A stretch of DNA of 64,000 nucleotides from JBGPQJ01 sp963829485 (lineage in GTDB: Bacteria > Chloroflexota > Anaerolineae > Anaerolineales > Villigracilaceae), in NCBI GenBank assembly GCA_963829485.1, contig CAWHIK010000007.1, positions 496,001 through 560,000 on the forward strand, in the 5' to 3' direction. Every line of letters begins with the position of its first letter. Position 1 is the first letter of the stretch. Made by a program: the position numbers and the translations under genes. The notes under the pieces were generated by a model. It was not told where the DNA came from. It made no database searches and worked only from the letters and a program-made list of their open reading frames with translations. Of this stretch, positions 6,842-16,318 are shown in pieces.

Positions 6842-9094
6842 TTATGCGCCTACCGGCTCCGCCTTCGATATCCGGCATAGTGCGGTGCGGAGCGGATAAG
6901 ATCCGAGCTCCGGGTTGCAATGGTCCGGGTTATCACTCATGCACACGTTGATATTGGACTCGAAGGCTCCGTGAAGCGACGGCTCTTCCCCCGGCATTTC
7001 CGGGTACCACCAGCCGTGCTCCGCATCGATGATGTTGGGATCCATTTTATCGAAGAACTTAACCTTCTGACGCACCCGCCCGCGCTTGGTTTCGATCCAG
7101 ATCCAATCCCCTTCGGCGATCCCCTCGGCGCGAGCCGTTTCAGGGTGGACTCTGACAGTGGGCCAGGGATAATGCCTGCGGACTGACTCAACCTGGCGCC
7201 ATTCCGCATGGTAATAAAACAGGATCCTACGACCGCTGATCAGAGTATATGGGTATTCTCGGAGAAGCTCAGGGGCCCCCTGCGGACTTTCGGGTGGAAC
7301 GATATATTTGGGTAGCGGGTCATAGCCCAGTGCCTCGAGTACGGTGGACCGCAATTCCACTTTTCCTGTTGTCGTGGCGAACCCCTGCTTCTCGTACTTT
7401 TTCTCCACCACCGGGCGAAGGATGACTCTGGGAAAAGTCTTGAGTGTGTATCCCAGCGGGGCCAGCCTGTAATCCATGACTTCCTCCAGTGTCTCCCAGG
7501 GCCAGTCTGCTTCCTGACCGAGCCTGATCCCGAGTTCCCGCCAGATGTCATAATCCCGATAGTGCTCATAATAGCCAGGCACGATATGCGGCACGACGGC
7601 TTCACGTGCCCAGATATAGCTGCCATAATCGCTGAACGACCACACATCGGGCCGCTCCAACCACGTCGCTGACGGCAGCACGTAATCCGCCAGTTCGGCG
7701 CTTGGCGTCATGAAGAACTCATTCACCACATAGAGCTGGAGGTTGGGGCTCTTCAGTGCCTTGTAGACCGTCTTGGTGGCAATCTCGGTGACCATGGGGT
7801 TGCTGTGGCTGGTGAAAAGCGCCGTGAGGGGGTAGGGGTCTCCCGTGAGGATTGTCTGGTAGGCGCTCGGCGTGTGGCTCTGGCATTGGTGGAACATCTC
7901 GTTGACCGGCGCTCCCCAGACCCGCGTGATGTTCTGCATGAGCATGATCTGCGCGTCATAGCTGGAAACGCGGAATCGGTCCGCCCCGATCATCTTCTTC
8001 CACTGGGACGCGGGCAACCGGTCCCAGAGCTCCATGTCACGCGTGGGCACAAGCCCCGGAGGCCCCATTTGTATCTCGCCGCCCTTGACATCGATATACC
8101 CGCAGAGGGCCGAGAGGATCCAGCGGGCGTGGATGGCCTGGACCGAAGAGTAGGAATGCTCGAGCCCCTCACCTTCCATGCTGCATGCTGGCCCATGGGT
8201 GGCAAACATGCGCGCCGCTGCTTGAATCAACTCCATGGGCAGTCCTGTAATCTCCGATACCTTCGGGAGCGGATATTCCTTCAACCGCTCCAGCAAGTCT
8301 TCGAATCCGTGGCACCATTTTGCCACGAACTCTTTATCGTAGAGTTTTTCATCCACCACAACGCCAATCATGCCCAGGAGCAGGGCGGAGTCCGTTCCGG
8401 GGCGTACGGGCAGCCACAGGTCAGCCATGGAGGCTGATTTCGTTTGGCAGGGGTCGACAACGATCAATTTCGCGCCGGCCTTCTTTGCCTCCAGGATGGC
8501 TTTGGCAACCATCGGTCTGGCTGTCAGAGGCTCTGCGCCTAACAGGAGCATGCATTTGGAGTCCTTGCTCAATGCATAGTTGGGGAACATCCCGACGATT
8601 GCATCGGCCATGATGGATCGCGGGCCGAAGCATATCCGCTCCTGACCAAGCAGGTTCGGCGAGCCAAATAAGTTGAAGAAACGTGCCCGGTACTCGTCAT
8701 GGGTGCGGGCTGTTCCGCCCGAAGCCCCCAGCGTCTCACCGCCGTAGCGGTCTCGAAGTCGGCCCAACTTATCGGCGATTTCGTCCAGGGCGTCTGACCA
8801 CTCGATTCTCTGCCACTTTCCCTCGCCTCGCTCACCGACTCTCTTCAGAGGATGGTTGACACGCCCGGGGTGATACAGATATTCTGCCGCCGCCTTGCGG
8901 CGCACGCAACCCTCGGTGGGAGGGTAGCACTTTATCGGCCACTCCGGGTCTTCTTCGAGTTCGAGAAGCCTGCCGTCTTTCACGTGCGCCAGCAGTCCGC
9001 ATTCAGCTTTGCACCAGAAGCAGACTGTCGGTTTCACTTCAACATTTGCGGCGGGTGAAGTCGTATGATCGGTTCTTTCCCTTTGGGTCTCCAT
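6842..9094 (-). CDS. molybdopterin (bis-MGD) oxidoreductase of the DMSO reductase superfamily
   Basis: Protein of 750 residues with an N-terminal [4Fe-4S] motif (CFWCKAEC, then a fourth Cys in EGCVRRKA), a molybdopterin oxidoreductase core and a C-terminal MGD-binding domain (SGRRILFYYH...). The segment ERICFGPRS is a likely position for the metal-ligating Cys. No Tat signal is present, so it should be cytoplasmic. Size and motifs recall acetylene hydratase, transhydroxylase and thiosulfate-reductase-like members, but the reaction cannot be named. It is the last gene of the minus-strand block that includes ring-cleavage enzymes, so it may hydroxylate, dehydroxylate or hydrate an aromatic intermediate (inference). 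Start chosen at ATG 9094 with GAAGGAG upstream. Confidence 0.85.
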   Translation of the reverse strand: METQRERTDHTTSPAANVEVKPTVCFWCKAECGLLAHVKDGRLLELEEDPEWPIKCYPPTEGCVRRKAAAEYLYHPGRVNHPLKRVGERGEGKWQRIEWSDALDEIADKLGRLRDRYGGETLGASGGTARTHDEYRARFFNLFGSPNLLGQERICFGPRSIMADAIVGMFPNYALSKDSKCMLLLGAEPLTARPMVAKAILEAKKAGAKLIVVDPCQTKSASMADLWLPVRPGTDSALLLGMIGVVVDEKLYDKEFVAKWCHGFEDLLERLKEYPLPKVSEITGLPMELIQAAARMFATHGPACSMEGEGLEHSYSSVQAIHARWILSALCGYIDVKGGEIQMGPPGLVPTRDMELWDRLPASQWKKMIGADRFRVSSYDAQIMLMQNITRVWGAPVNEMFHQCQSHTPSAYQTILTGDPYPLTALFTSHSNPMVTEIATKTVYKALKSPNLQLYVVNEFFMTPSAELADYVLPSATWLERPDVWSFSDYGSYIWAREAVVPHIVPGYYEHYRDYDIWRELGIRLGQEADWPWETLEEVMDYRLAPLGYTLKTFPRVILRPVVEKKYEKQGFATTTGKVELRSTVLEALGYDPLPKYIVPPESPQGAPELLREYPYTLISGRRILFYYHAEWRQVESVRRHYPWPTVRVHPETARAEGIAEGDWIWIETKRGRVRQKVKFFDKMDPNIIDAEHGWWYPEMPGEEPSLHGAFESNINVCMSDNPDHCNPELGSYPLRTALCRISKAEPVGA

Positions 9095-9169
9095 GTGTAT
9101 CTCCTTCGAAGGCGTCATTTCAATCGGGCCTCTATTGTGGCGCTGGCTGGTCAGTTTACGGCGAGGAAA

Positions 9170-9553
9170 TCATTTAAGCTTTTTTCCAAGATCCGGGATG
9201 TTGTGCAGAGTCTGCGCGATCCCTTCACCCATTTCCTTGATATCCACTGACAGGGACAGGTATCCGCTCTCGAAACGCTGACCAAAGGTCTCTTTCAGCA
9301 CGTTCATCACCCGTTGGGCGGTCTCCTGCTGCACATCTTTCTGCCGTCCCTCGCGGATCAGCAGGCTGACGTGGACAAACGCATAGGCGGGGTCGCCGTC
9401 GGCGATGCGATAGTCTGTCAGCCGCACCGCGCGGCTCTTGATGCCCTTCAGGTTGACTGCGCCGGTTGCGACCAGTTCCTCATGCAGTCGCGCTAGCAGC
9501 GGCTGAACGTCAAACTCAAGATTATCTGTATACTCAAGCGTCAGGTGCGGCAT
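9170..9553 (-). CDS. 5-carboxymethyl-2-hydroxymuconate isomerase family (CHMI/HpaF-type tautomerase)
   Basis: Protein of 127 residues starting MPHLTLEYTDN, as in CHMI enzymes where the Pro after the removed Met is the catalytic base of the tautomerase fold. In homoprotocatechuate breakdown CHMI moves a double bond in the ring-cleavage product. It lies 3 bases after an extradiol dioxygenase gene and in the same unit as an RraA-type aldolase and a GalB-type hydratase, so it probably tautomerises a muconate-type cleavage product. In gallate-type pathways the equivalent step is catalysed by unrelated 4-oxalomesaconate tautomerases, so the exact substrate is open. Confidence 0.85.
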   Translation of the reverse strand: MPHLTLEYTDNLEFDVQPLLARLHEELVATGAVNLKGIKSRAVRLTDYRIADGDPAYAFVHVSLLIREGRQKDVQQETAQRVMNVLKETFGQRFESGYLSLSVDIKEMGEGIAQTLHNIPDLGKKLK

Positions 9554-9556
9554 GAC

Positions 9557-10510
9557 TTACTCCACCGGCGGGGTGCCGTGTGTGTGGAACGACGGGATGG
9601 TCGGCAGCCCCCAGGCCTGACCCTTCTTCCGCTCGGTTTCGCTCCAGACGATCGGCTGCCAGTCGGGAGCCAGCACCAGCCGCGCGCCGGGGCAGGCGAT
9701 CTCGAAGCGGTTCCCGCCCGGCTCATAGACATACAGGAAGAACGTCTGCTGGATGGCATGCTTGGACGGTCCGGTCTCCATGAACGCGCCGTGCTCGAGA
9801 CAGAGGTCCGCGGCACGCAGGATGTCCTCGCGTGCATCGACGGCGTAGGTGATGTGGTGCAGGCGGCCCTTTGAGCCGGTCCAGTCTTCGGAGATGGCCA
9901 CATCGTAGGTCTTGTTGGTGAAGGTGATCCAGGACGCCTTCTCGGAGCCGTCGTCGAAGATGATCTGTTCGGTCATCTTGCCCCCCAATGCCTCCTGCAG
10001 GAAGACGCGCGTGGCGCGCACATCCGCAGCCAGCAGGTTGATATGGTCGATTCGCCGCAGCGCGATTCCGTGATTGGGCGTGCGCGACGCCTGGTTCTTG
10101 AGTGCCGGTCGCAGGTCCTCGGGCGGCTGGTACCACTCGGTTTCGTAGTAAATTTCCATCTTGTGTTGATCAGGATCAGTGAAGCAATAGGCGGGTCCGT
10201 GCCCGACATTCTTATCGTTCCAGCCTTTGCCCAATCCGGATTTCTCCAGCGCGGCAACCCGTCGCTGAAGCGCCTGCGGGCTCGAGGCGCGCACGGCATA
10301 ATGTCCGATGCCCGATGTCGCGGATGCGGTCAGCTGCAGCGTGTGGTGCTCGTAGTCGTCCCAGCCGCGCAGGTAGATCGAGTCGCCTTTTCGTCCGCTC
10401 TCGACCATGCCCATCAGGTCTATAAAAAAGCGCGCGCTCTCCTCGAGCTTCGGCGTCAGCAGCTCCACGTGCGCCAGGTGTGCCACGTCAAAAATGGGTT
10501 CTGTTGTCAT
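9557..10510 (-). CDS. type I extradiol ring-cleavage dioxygenase (VOC fold)
   Basis: Protein of 317 residues with two VOC modules. The metal triad of the homoprotocatechuate 2,3-dioxygenase/catechol 2,3-dioxygenase group is visible in the second half: His in RIDHINLL (about residue 156), His in GRLHHITY and Glu in NRFEIAC. The N-terminal VOC pair carries YLRGWDDYEHHTLQL, typical of HPCD-like enzymes. It would cleave a catecholic acid with O2 next to the diol. ATG 10508-10510 overlaps the aldolase stop and has GGAGG upstream, so the genes are coupled. Neighbouring isomerase, aldolase and hydratase support a meta-cleavage route; the ring substrate is not known. Confidence 0.88.
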   Translation of the reverse strand: MTTEPIFDVAHLAHVELLTPKLEESARFFIDLMGMVESGRKGDSIYLRGWDDYEHHTLQLTASATSGIGHYAVRASSPQALQRRVAALEKSGLGKGWNDKNVGHGPAYCFTDPDQHKMEIYYETEWYQPPEDLRPALKNQASRTPNHGIALRRIDHINLLAADVRATRVFLQEALGGKMTEQIIFDDGSEKASWITFTNKTYDVAISEDWTGSKGRLHHITYAVDAREDILRAADLCLEHGAFMETGPSKHAIQQTFFLYVYEPGGNRFEIACPGARLVLAPDWQPIVWSETERKKGQAWGLPTIPSFHTHGTPPVE

Positions 10511-11146
10511 TCTTTCCTCCGGTTACCTTCTAAAGTTTTTCGCAGCCCGTGCAGGTCATAAGTCATTTCACCGTTCAACAGTTTTTCCCTCAAACCCAAT
10601 TCGCGTGTGAACCGGTCTTCGGAGGCCTTCAAAACTTCAGCGGCTCTTTCCTGTTTTACACAAACGCATCCGTCGGCGTCCAGGATCACGATATCGGATG
10701 GATTGATCGTCGCCCCGCCGACCTTCACCGGGATATTAAGTTCACCCGCCTTAGTCTTGGTCGCCCCCTTGACGCGGACGAAACGAGTCCAGATGGGCAG
10801 GCCAAGTCTAACCAACTCCTCGACATCGCGTACCGCCGCATCGACGAGAATCGCCGCCGCCCCTCTCACCTTGACCTGGGTCGCTAAAAGCTCGCCGATC
10901 AACGCCACCGGGGTGGATTCCATCATGGACAGCACCAGCACCTCGCCCGGCTGGATCTGCTCGATGACGGCATGCACCATCAAGTTGTCATCCTGACCGC
11001 ACAACAGCAGTGCGCGCAGGACCAGCCACGCGGCTGCCGGGGATGAGTTGAATCAGGGGTATGTCGATCAGCCCCTCGCGCCCCGAAGCCTCGTAGACGG
11101 TCGCCACGCCAAGTTCGCTGAAGCGAAAAAGATCATCCTTCGTCAT
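10507..11146 (-). CDS. RraA-like/4-hydroxy-4-methyl-2-oxoglutarate (carboxy-hydroxy-oxoadipate) aldolase, frameshifted
   Basis: RraA-fold protein that, in aromatic meta-cleavage pathways, splits 4-carboxy-4-hydroxy-2-oxoadipate or related acids to pyruvate and a 2-oxoacid. The N-terminal 50 residues (MTKDDLFRFSELGVATVYEA...) are in one frame and the rest (DDNLMVHAVIEQIQPGEVLV...) in another. One extra base near 10999-11000, between GPARTAVVRS and DDNL, explains this. Conserved family residues are present: GELLATQVKVRGA, then DAAVRD. Repaired length is about 212 residues, normal for the family. It overlaps the LmbE/GalB-type gene by 4 bases and the dioxygenase by 3. Confidence 0.85.
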
Positions 11147-11859
11147 AGGCTTTTCACCACCCAGGGCAGCGTGCGCTGCAGCGCTTCGGCGAACTTGACC
11201 TCCTCCATGCCGGAGATGCGCCGGGCGTGGTTGCCGCGCCGCGAGGCGAGTTCGGTGTAATAGCCCTTCAAGTAACTCTGCGCCTGCATGCACTCCATGG
11301 CTTTGATCTTCTGTTCCATCACGGGCGTGATATCCACGAAGGTGTTGGGCATGAACTCGCACAGCTCGGGCTGGTGAGGCTCGAAGAAATACAGGTCCGG
11401 CGGGGTGATGTTCTTGAACGCGGATGCCACTCCCGCACCGGAAGCCAGCAGTCGCGCGCGCTGCACAGCCTGGGATGCCACAGGATGATCGGGATTGAAA
11501 GGGTCAACGGGCGTGTGAGTCAGCACGATGTCCGGTTCCATCTCCCGGAACATTCCTGCCAGCTGTTCCATCACCGCGTCGTTGATGGTCAACGGGTAAT
11601 CACCCAGGTCAAGACAGCGAAATTCCGCCCCGACAATCTCCGCGGCGGCGAGAGCCTGTTCATGCCTGAGGAGTTTGACGTTCTCGATGGTCTGGCCGGG
11701 TTCCTTCCACAACTCGCCGGATTCGCCCCGCTCGCCATACGACAGCGCAATCACCGTCGCGCTGCCGCCTTGTGAAGTGACCAGCGCGATGGTTCCGGCT
11801 GAACGCCAGACAAAATCGGCGGAATGTGCGCCGATGACCAGTAGCTTCTTCTTATCCAT
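11143..11859 (-). CDS. PIG-L/LmbE-family hydrolase, probable GalB-type 4-oxalomesaconate hydratase
   Basis: Protein of 238 residues of the PIG-L fold. Instead of the AHPDD motif of N-acetylglucosamine deacetylases it has GAHSADFVWRSAG near the N-terminus, and HPVAS later. That variant and the position beside an RraA aldolase and a ring-cleavage dioxygenase suggest GalB, the PIG-L-family 4-oxalomesaconate hydratase of gallate breakdown in Pseudomonas putida (family knowledge; no alignment run). It would hydrate the tautomerised ring-cleavage product before aldol cleavage. I start at ATG 11859, which has AAAGGA upstream. A sugar or lipid deacetylase remains the alternative. Confidence 0.72.
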   Translation of the reverse strand: MDKKKLLVIGAHSADFVWRSAGTIALVTSQGGSATVIALSYGERGESGELWKEPGQTIENVKLLRHEQALAAAEIVGAEFRCLDLGDYPLTINDAVMEQLAGMFREMEPDIVLTHTPVDPFNPDHPVASQAVQRARLLASGAGVASAFKNITPPDLYFFEPHQPELCEFMPNTFVDITPVMEQKIKAMECMQAQSYLKGYYTELASRRGNHARRISGMEEVKFAEALQRTLPWVVKSL

Positions 11860-11883
11860 GGTGAAATCCTTTGGCAATTGGAT

Positions 11884-12798
11884 TTATTTTAATTGCTTGT
11901 CCAGAAAATCCAGCACCCGCTTCACATTTTCGGGCGTTTCGAATTTGGGATCTGCGTGTTCGGCGCCTTCGATCAAGTCGAGCTCGACGCGCCCAGCTCC
12001 GCACACCTTCTCAATCTTTGCTGCAAATTCAATGGAATGCTGGACAGGCACGACGGGGTCTTTGACTCCGTGCTGAAGCAGGAACGGCGGCACGCCGGGG
12101 CGGATATACGCCTCCGGGTTGGCAGCTTTGACCTTTTCGGGAATCTCTGTGATGACCTGCCCGAGCAGCAGCGATTCGGGCGAGTTCGCTTCGTTGTGTC
12201 GGAATCCCGGCGGAGGCAGCATCCCGCTCGACGCCAGGTATTCATCCATCTTGAGAAAATCCGTCGGTCCGTACCAGGACACGACAGCCTGAATGTTGCA
12301 GGGTTGGTCCGGGTTGCCCAGGCTCAGATCCTCCAGCTCGGGGATTCCCGCAGAGGTGCCCAGCATCGAGGATTGGTAGCCTCCCGCCGAGCCGCCCCAG
12401 GCTGCAATTCTCTTCGGGTCGAGATGGTATTGCCGCGCATTGGCCCGCACCCAGCGCACCGCCGCCTTGGCGTCCTGCACCAGCGCAGGGAAGACCGCCT
12501 CCCAGCTCAGGCGGTAGTTGACCGCCACCACGGCATAGTTCCACTTCAACCCCTCCAGCATGGGGGTGACCTGCGCATCGGACTTGTCGCAGCCCATGAA
12601 AGCCCCGCCATGGATGGACAGGATCACAGGGAAGGGTCCCTCGCCCTCGTCCGGCAGGTAGATATCCAGCTTCTGCGCGGGCGACAGGGCGGCATAAGGG
12701 ACATCCAGGAATTTTCGCTTGATGTGGTCCGTATTCACCGGCGGCTGGAGCTGCTGGATGGCATAGTGCGTGTCGGGGTCGAACCTTTTTTGGATCAT
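11884..12798 (-). CDS. alpha/beta hydrolase, esterase/lipase family (copy 2)
   Basis: Protein of 304 residues with the oxyanion-hole motif HGGAF, nucleophile elbow GGSAGG, acid Asp in HGVKDPVVP and catalytic His in EGAEHADP. This is the arrangement of the BD-FAE/hormone-sensitive-lipase-like carboxylesterases. There is no signal peptide, so it should act in the cytoplasm. The neighbouring gene upstream (12808-13734) is a clear paralogue, so the pair arose by tandem duplication. Context with importers and ring-cleavage enzymes suggests release of an aromatic or sugar acid from an imported ester, but the substrate is not shown. Confidence 0.85.
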   Translation of the reverse strand: MIQKRFDPDTHYAIQQLQPPVNTDHIKRKFLDVPYAALSPAQKLDIYLPDEGEGPFPVILSIHGGAFMGCDKSDAQVTPMLEGLKWNYAVVAVNYRLSWEAVFPALVQDAKAAVRWVRANARQYHLDPKRIAAWGGSAGGYQSSMLGTSAGIPELEDLSLGNPDQPCNIQAVVSWYGPTDFLKMDEYLASSGMLPPPGFRHNEANSPESLLLGQVITEIPEKVKAANPEAYIRPGVPPFLLQHGVKDPVVPVQHSIEFAAKIEKVCGAGRVELDLIEGAEHADPKFETPENVKRVLDFLDKQLK

Positions 12799-12807
12799 TG
12801 TTTTCGC

Positions 12808-13734
12808 TTATCGTCTTGACTTCAACGTTTTCAACTGCTGTTCGAGAAAATCCAGAACGCGCGCCACGTTCTGCGGGGTTTCAAAAAGCGGGTCGCCGTG
12901 GCCGGCATCGTTCATAATCTCCAGTGTCACCCGTTTTGCGCCGGCGCCCCGTTCGATCTCTGCCGCGAAGTTCAAGGACTGTTGAACGGGCACGATCCCG
13001 TCTCTCAACCCGTGCTGAATAAGAAAGGGCGGCATATTGGCCTTGATATAGGTCATGGGGCTGGCGAACCGCACCAGGTCCGGCACATCGGTGATGGGCT
13101 GTCCGAGAAGCCGGGATTCGGGCGAATCAGGAGATGAATGATCGGGTTCGCCCATGCCGCTGGCGGTCAACTGCTCGTCCATCTTCAGGAAACTCTCCGT
13201 AGGGCCATACCAATCCACCACGGCATGCACCGCACTCGAAGCCCGGGGATTCCCCATGGTGAAGTCCTCGAGCTTGCGCACTTTGCGGCTGGTCCCGAGC
13301 AGGGCTGCCAGATGTGCTCCCGCCGATGCACCCCACGCTGCGATGCGATCCACGTCCAGGTGATAAGTCTCGGCGTTGGCTCTCAAATGACGCACCGCCG
13401 CTTTGCAGTCATAAAGCTGTTTTGGAAACTGCGCCTCGCCGCTCAGGCGGTAGTTCATGCATACCACGGCAAAATTACGCTTCAACCCCTCCAGAAAATG
13501 GAGGTTCATCACATCGCCCTTGTCGCCGAACATCCATGCCCCGCCATGAATGGAGACAATGACGGGAAACGGACCATCACCCTTGTCCGGCAGGTAGATA
13601 TCCAGTTTCTGGGCTGGCGATTGATGGGCATAAGCCACATCCAGCCACTTTCGCTCGATGTGGCGGGTATCCATGGGAGGCAGAGGAGGCGCAAACGCCT
13701 CGTCTTCTTTGATTTCGGATGCAATGTTCGTCAT
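12808..13734 (-). CDS. alpha/beta hydrolase, esterase/lipase family (copy 1)
   Basis: Protein of 308 residues, co-linear with the next gene and similar throughout. Motifs are HGGAW (oxyanion hole), WGASAGA (nucleophile Ser), LRDGIVP (Asp) and AGHGDP (His). Both copies start with a PPxDTxHIxRKxLDVxYA segment and end with a NVxRVLDFLxxQLK helix, showing common origin. It begins one base after the sugar permease stop, so it is co-transcribed with the ribose-type ABC importer. This supports a role on an imported glycosylated or esterified compound (inference). Confidence 0.85.
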   Translation of the reverse strand: MTNIASEIKEDEAFAPPLPPMDTRHIERKWLDVAYAHQSPAQKLDIYLPDKGDGPFPVIVSIHGGAWMFGDKGDVMNLHFLEGLKRNFAVVCMNYRLSGEAQFPKQLYDCKAAVRHLRANAETYHLDVDRIAAWGASAGAHLAALLGTSRKVRKLEDFTMGNPRASSAVHAVVDWYGPTESFLKMDEQLTASGMGEPDHSSPDSPESRLLGQPITDVPDLVRFASPMTYIKANMPPFLIQHGLRDGIVPVQQSLNFAAEIERGAGAKRVTLEIMNDAGHGDPLFETPQNVARVLDFLEQQLKTLKSRR

Positions 13735-13735
13735 G

Positions 13736-14737
13736 CTATGCTGCTACTCTCGCGATGGTTTCTTTGGCTTTCCGGTTCTTCTGATAGGTATCAAAGCCGA
13801 CCGCAGCCAGCAGGACGACACCCTTGACCACGTTTTGGGAAAAATCGGGAAAGCTTGCAAGCTGCATGGCATTGTTGAGCACGCCGATGATCAACACGCC
13901 GGTTATCAAGCCAAAGATCGTACCCTCACCGCCCTTAAAGCTGACTCCACCGAGTAACGCTGCAGTTAAACAATCGAACTCGATGCCCGCGCCGGTGGCC
14001 ACCTGTCCTGTAAAAACCCGGGAGAGCAATAATACAGAGGTGATACCGGATGCAAAACCGCAGATCGAGAAAAGGATGACTTTCATCCGGTTTGTATTGA
14101 CACCGGCAAGGCGGGCCGCTTCCTCATTTCCACCGAGGGCAAATGTATACCGCCCGAAGTAAGTTCGAACCAGGATGAAGTTACCGATCAGCGCCACGAT
14201 AATCATGATAATAATGGGAACCGGGATCGGACCAACGTATCCCTGCCCGAACCAGCGGAAGATTTCGGGAAAGCCCATGATGTTCCTCGAAGCCGCGAAG
14301 ATATATCCCACGCCCTTGTAGATCGCAGCCGTGCCCAGGGTGATGATCAGCGGGTGGATTTTTAATTTATTGGATAGAACTCCATTGAAAGCGCCAAGTG
14401 CCGTTCCCAGTAAAAGGGTAAGCGGGATGGCGATGGCCAGAGGGACATGCTGATAAGCCAGCATGATGGACAGAACCACATTGGTTAATATAATCTGGGA
14501 ACCGATGGAAAGGTCAATGCCCCCGCCGACCATTACGAACATGAGCCCCACGGCGCTGATCGCCGCAAAGGAGACCTGGCGTATTATTATGATGAGATTA
14601 TTGGACGTCAGGAAATTTGGGGACATGATGGAAAATAAGACCAGCAGGACGAGCAGGATCACCTGCGGAGTATATTTCCTCAACACAGCACCAATCCGCG
14701 AGCCCAGGTTTGACAAAGCCCCAGTTTGACTATTCAT
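13736..14737 (-). CDS. ribose-type ABC transporter permease
   Basis: Membrane permease of the RbsC/BPD_transp_2 family, 333 residues, with about eight to ten predicted helices and the family segments GGGIDLSIGS and AALLGGVSFKGGEGTI. It forms the channel of a sugar or small-polyol importer with the adjacent ATPase and binding protein. I start at ATG 14737 because AGGAG precedes it; an upstream in-frame start at 14767 lies inside the ATPase gene. Gene order is binding protein, ATPase, permease, the standard order for this class with a single permease. Confidence 0.9.
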   Translation of the reverse strand: MNSQTGALSNLGSRIGAVLRKYTPQVILLVLLVLFSIMSPNFLTSNNLIIIIRQVSFAAISAVGLMFVMVGGGIDLSIGSQIILTNVVLSIMLAYQHVPLAIAIPLTLLLGTALGAFNGVLSNKLKIHPLIITLGTAAIYKGVGYIFAASRNIMGFPEIFRWFGQGYVGPIPVPIIIMIIVALIGNFILVRTYFGRYTFALGGNEEAARLAGVNTNRMKVILFSICGFASGITSVLLLSRVFTGQVATGAGIEFDCLTAALLGGVSFKGGEGTIFGLITGVLIIGVLNNAMQLASFPDFSQNVVKGVVLLAAVGFDTYQKNRKAKETIARVAA

Positions 14738-14747
14738 AAAGCATCTC

Positions 14748-16236
14748 CTAATGTATCCCCGACGCAAGGTCGAGAATGTAATCCTGGCTGAACTGTTCCT
14801 TCATTACCTCGCCTGCCAGCTTGCCTTCGCTCAATACGATGATCCGGTCCGACATCCCCAGCAATTCTTCCATATCAGAGGAGATCATCAAGATCGCGTT
14901 GCCATTGTTGGCCAGTTCGGTCATCAACTGATAGATTTCCTGTTTGGCACCGACATCGATGCCGCGGGTGGGCTCGTCAAAGATCAAGACGTCGGATTCC
15001 GCCGCCAGGGCTTTTGCCAAAACCACTTTTTGCTGATTGCCGCCGCTCAGGTTGATCACACGCTGCTCCAGGCTGGGAAGTCTTAATATTCATCCGCTCC
15101 TTGTATTTTTGGGCAATCTTGGTTTCCTCCCTGGTGTTTACGACCCCATATTTTGACAACTTGCGGATGATGGGAAAGCTGATGTTCCAGCCCACACCCA
15201 TTTCGAGGAAGAGACCCTTTCCTTTTCTGTCTTCCGTCAAGAGACCAATGCCCTGCTGGATGGCATTCCCGGGTGAATGAATCTGAACGGGTTTACCATC
15301 AACCCATATCTCACCGCTTTCGATGGGCACGGCCCCGAAGAGCAGCATCGCGAGCTCGGTCCTGCCTGCTCCCACCAGCCCCGAAATGCCAAGGATCTCC
15401 CCTTTCCTGACCGAAAAGGAGATGTCCTTGTCGCCGTTACCGGTTAGATTTCTTGCCTCGAGAGCGATCTCTCCCGGAGGGTTCGTCCGCGCCGGATAAC
15501 TTTCCTTGAGTTCACGGCCGACCATCAGGTTAATTAATTCCTTCCGGTTTGTTTCCTTCGTCAACCGGGTTGCCACATACCGGCCGTCGCGCATGACCGT
15601 CACACGGTCGGAGATCCGGAACACTTCCTCCAGGCGATGCGAAATATAAATAACGGTCACCCCGTCTTGTTTGAGGCGCCGGATGATTTCAAACATATGC
15701 TCCACTTCTGAAACCGAAAGCGGAGCGCTGGGTTCGTCCATGATCAATAGCTTGACGTTCTTGGAGACCGCTTTGGCGATTTCAACGATCTGCTGCATCG
15801 CCGGGGATAAATCCTGTACCATGGCGTCAGGATCGATAGCCACATCGAAGAGTTTGAAGATTTCCCTTGTCTTGCTTTTCATGGTCTTGTAATCAACCAG
15901 GATTGACGTGCCGGTCTTATCCCCCAAAAAAATGTTTTCTGCCACAGACATCGTGGGCACGAGGTTGAATTCCTGGTAAATGACCTCGACCCCCAGGCTC
16001 CTGGACAGATGCGGGGTCATCTGCTGATGATCCTGCCCGCCAATATGAATAATTCCGCCGTCGAGGTTGATCGCTCCTGCTACGGCTTTGATTAACGTGG
16101 ATTTTCCGGCGCCGTTTTCACCCAGAAGGGCATGCACTTCACCTTCAAGAAAGCTCATTGAAACATTATTAAGGGCTAACACGCCCGGGTATTTCTTGGT
16201 GACATTTTCCAGGGATAAAACCACCTTGGGGTCCAT
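14748..16236 (-). CDS. ribose-type ABC transporter ATPase (two ABC domains), frameshifted
   Basis: RbsA/MglA-like tandem ATPase. The first domain has Walker A GENGAGKST and Walker B LLIMDEP with a degenerate signature (DLSPAMQQ). The second has a good signature LSGGNQQK and Walker B LIFDEPTRGID but, as usual in this family, a degenerate Walker A (GLVGAGRTE). The frame breaks at about 15078: reading ...MNIKT shifts to PSLEQRVINLSGG after one extra base (A15078/15079). Repaired, it is about 495 residues, full length for the family. It powers uptake with the adjacent permease and binding protein. Confidence 0.9.
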
Positions 16237-16260
16237 TCCGTTTTCACCTCTGTTTTTTTA

Positions 16261-16290
16261 TTGAAGGGGGGAGTTCACCCCCCCCTTCAA
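16261..16290. promoter_or_regulatory. intercistronic hairpin between sugar-binding protein and ATPase genes
   Basis: Stem TTGAAGGGGGG / CCCCCCTTCAA around a short loop. On the coding (minus) strand it follows the binding-protein gene and has no T-run, so it fits an mRNA-stabilising or partial-termination hairpin that favours expression of the binding protein over the ATPase and permease. Confidence 0.6.
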
Positions 16291-16318
16291 TAGTGGTATC
16301 AACAAAAACCCGTTCGCG

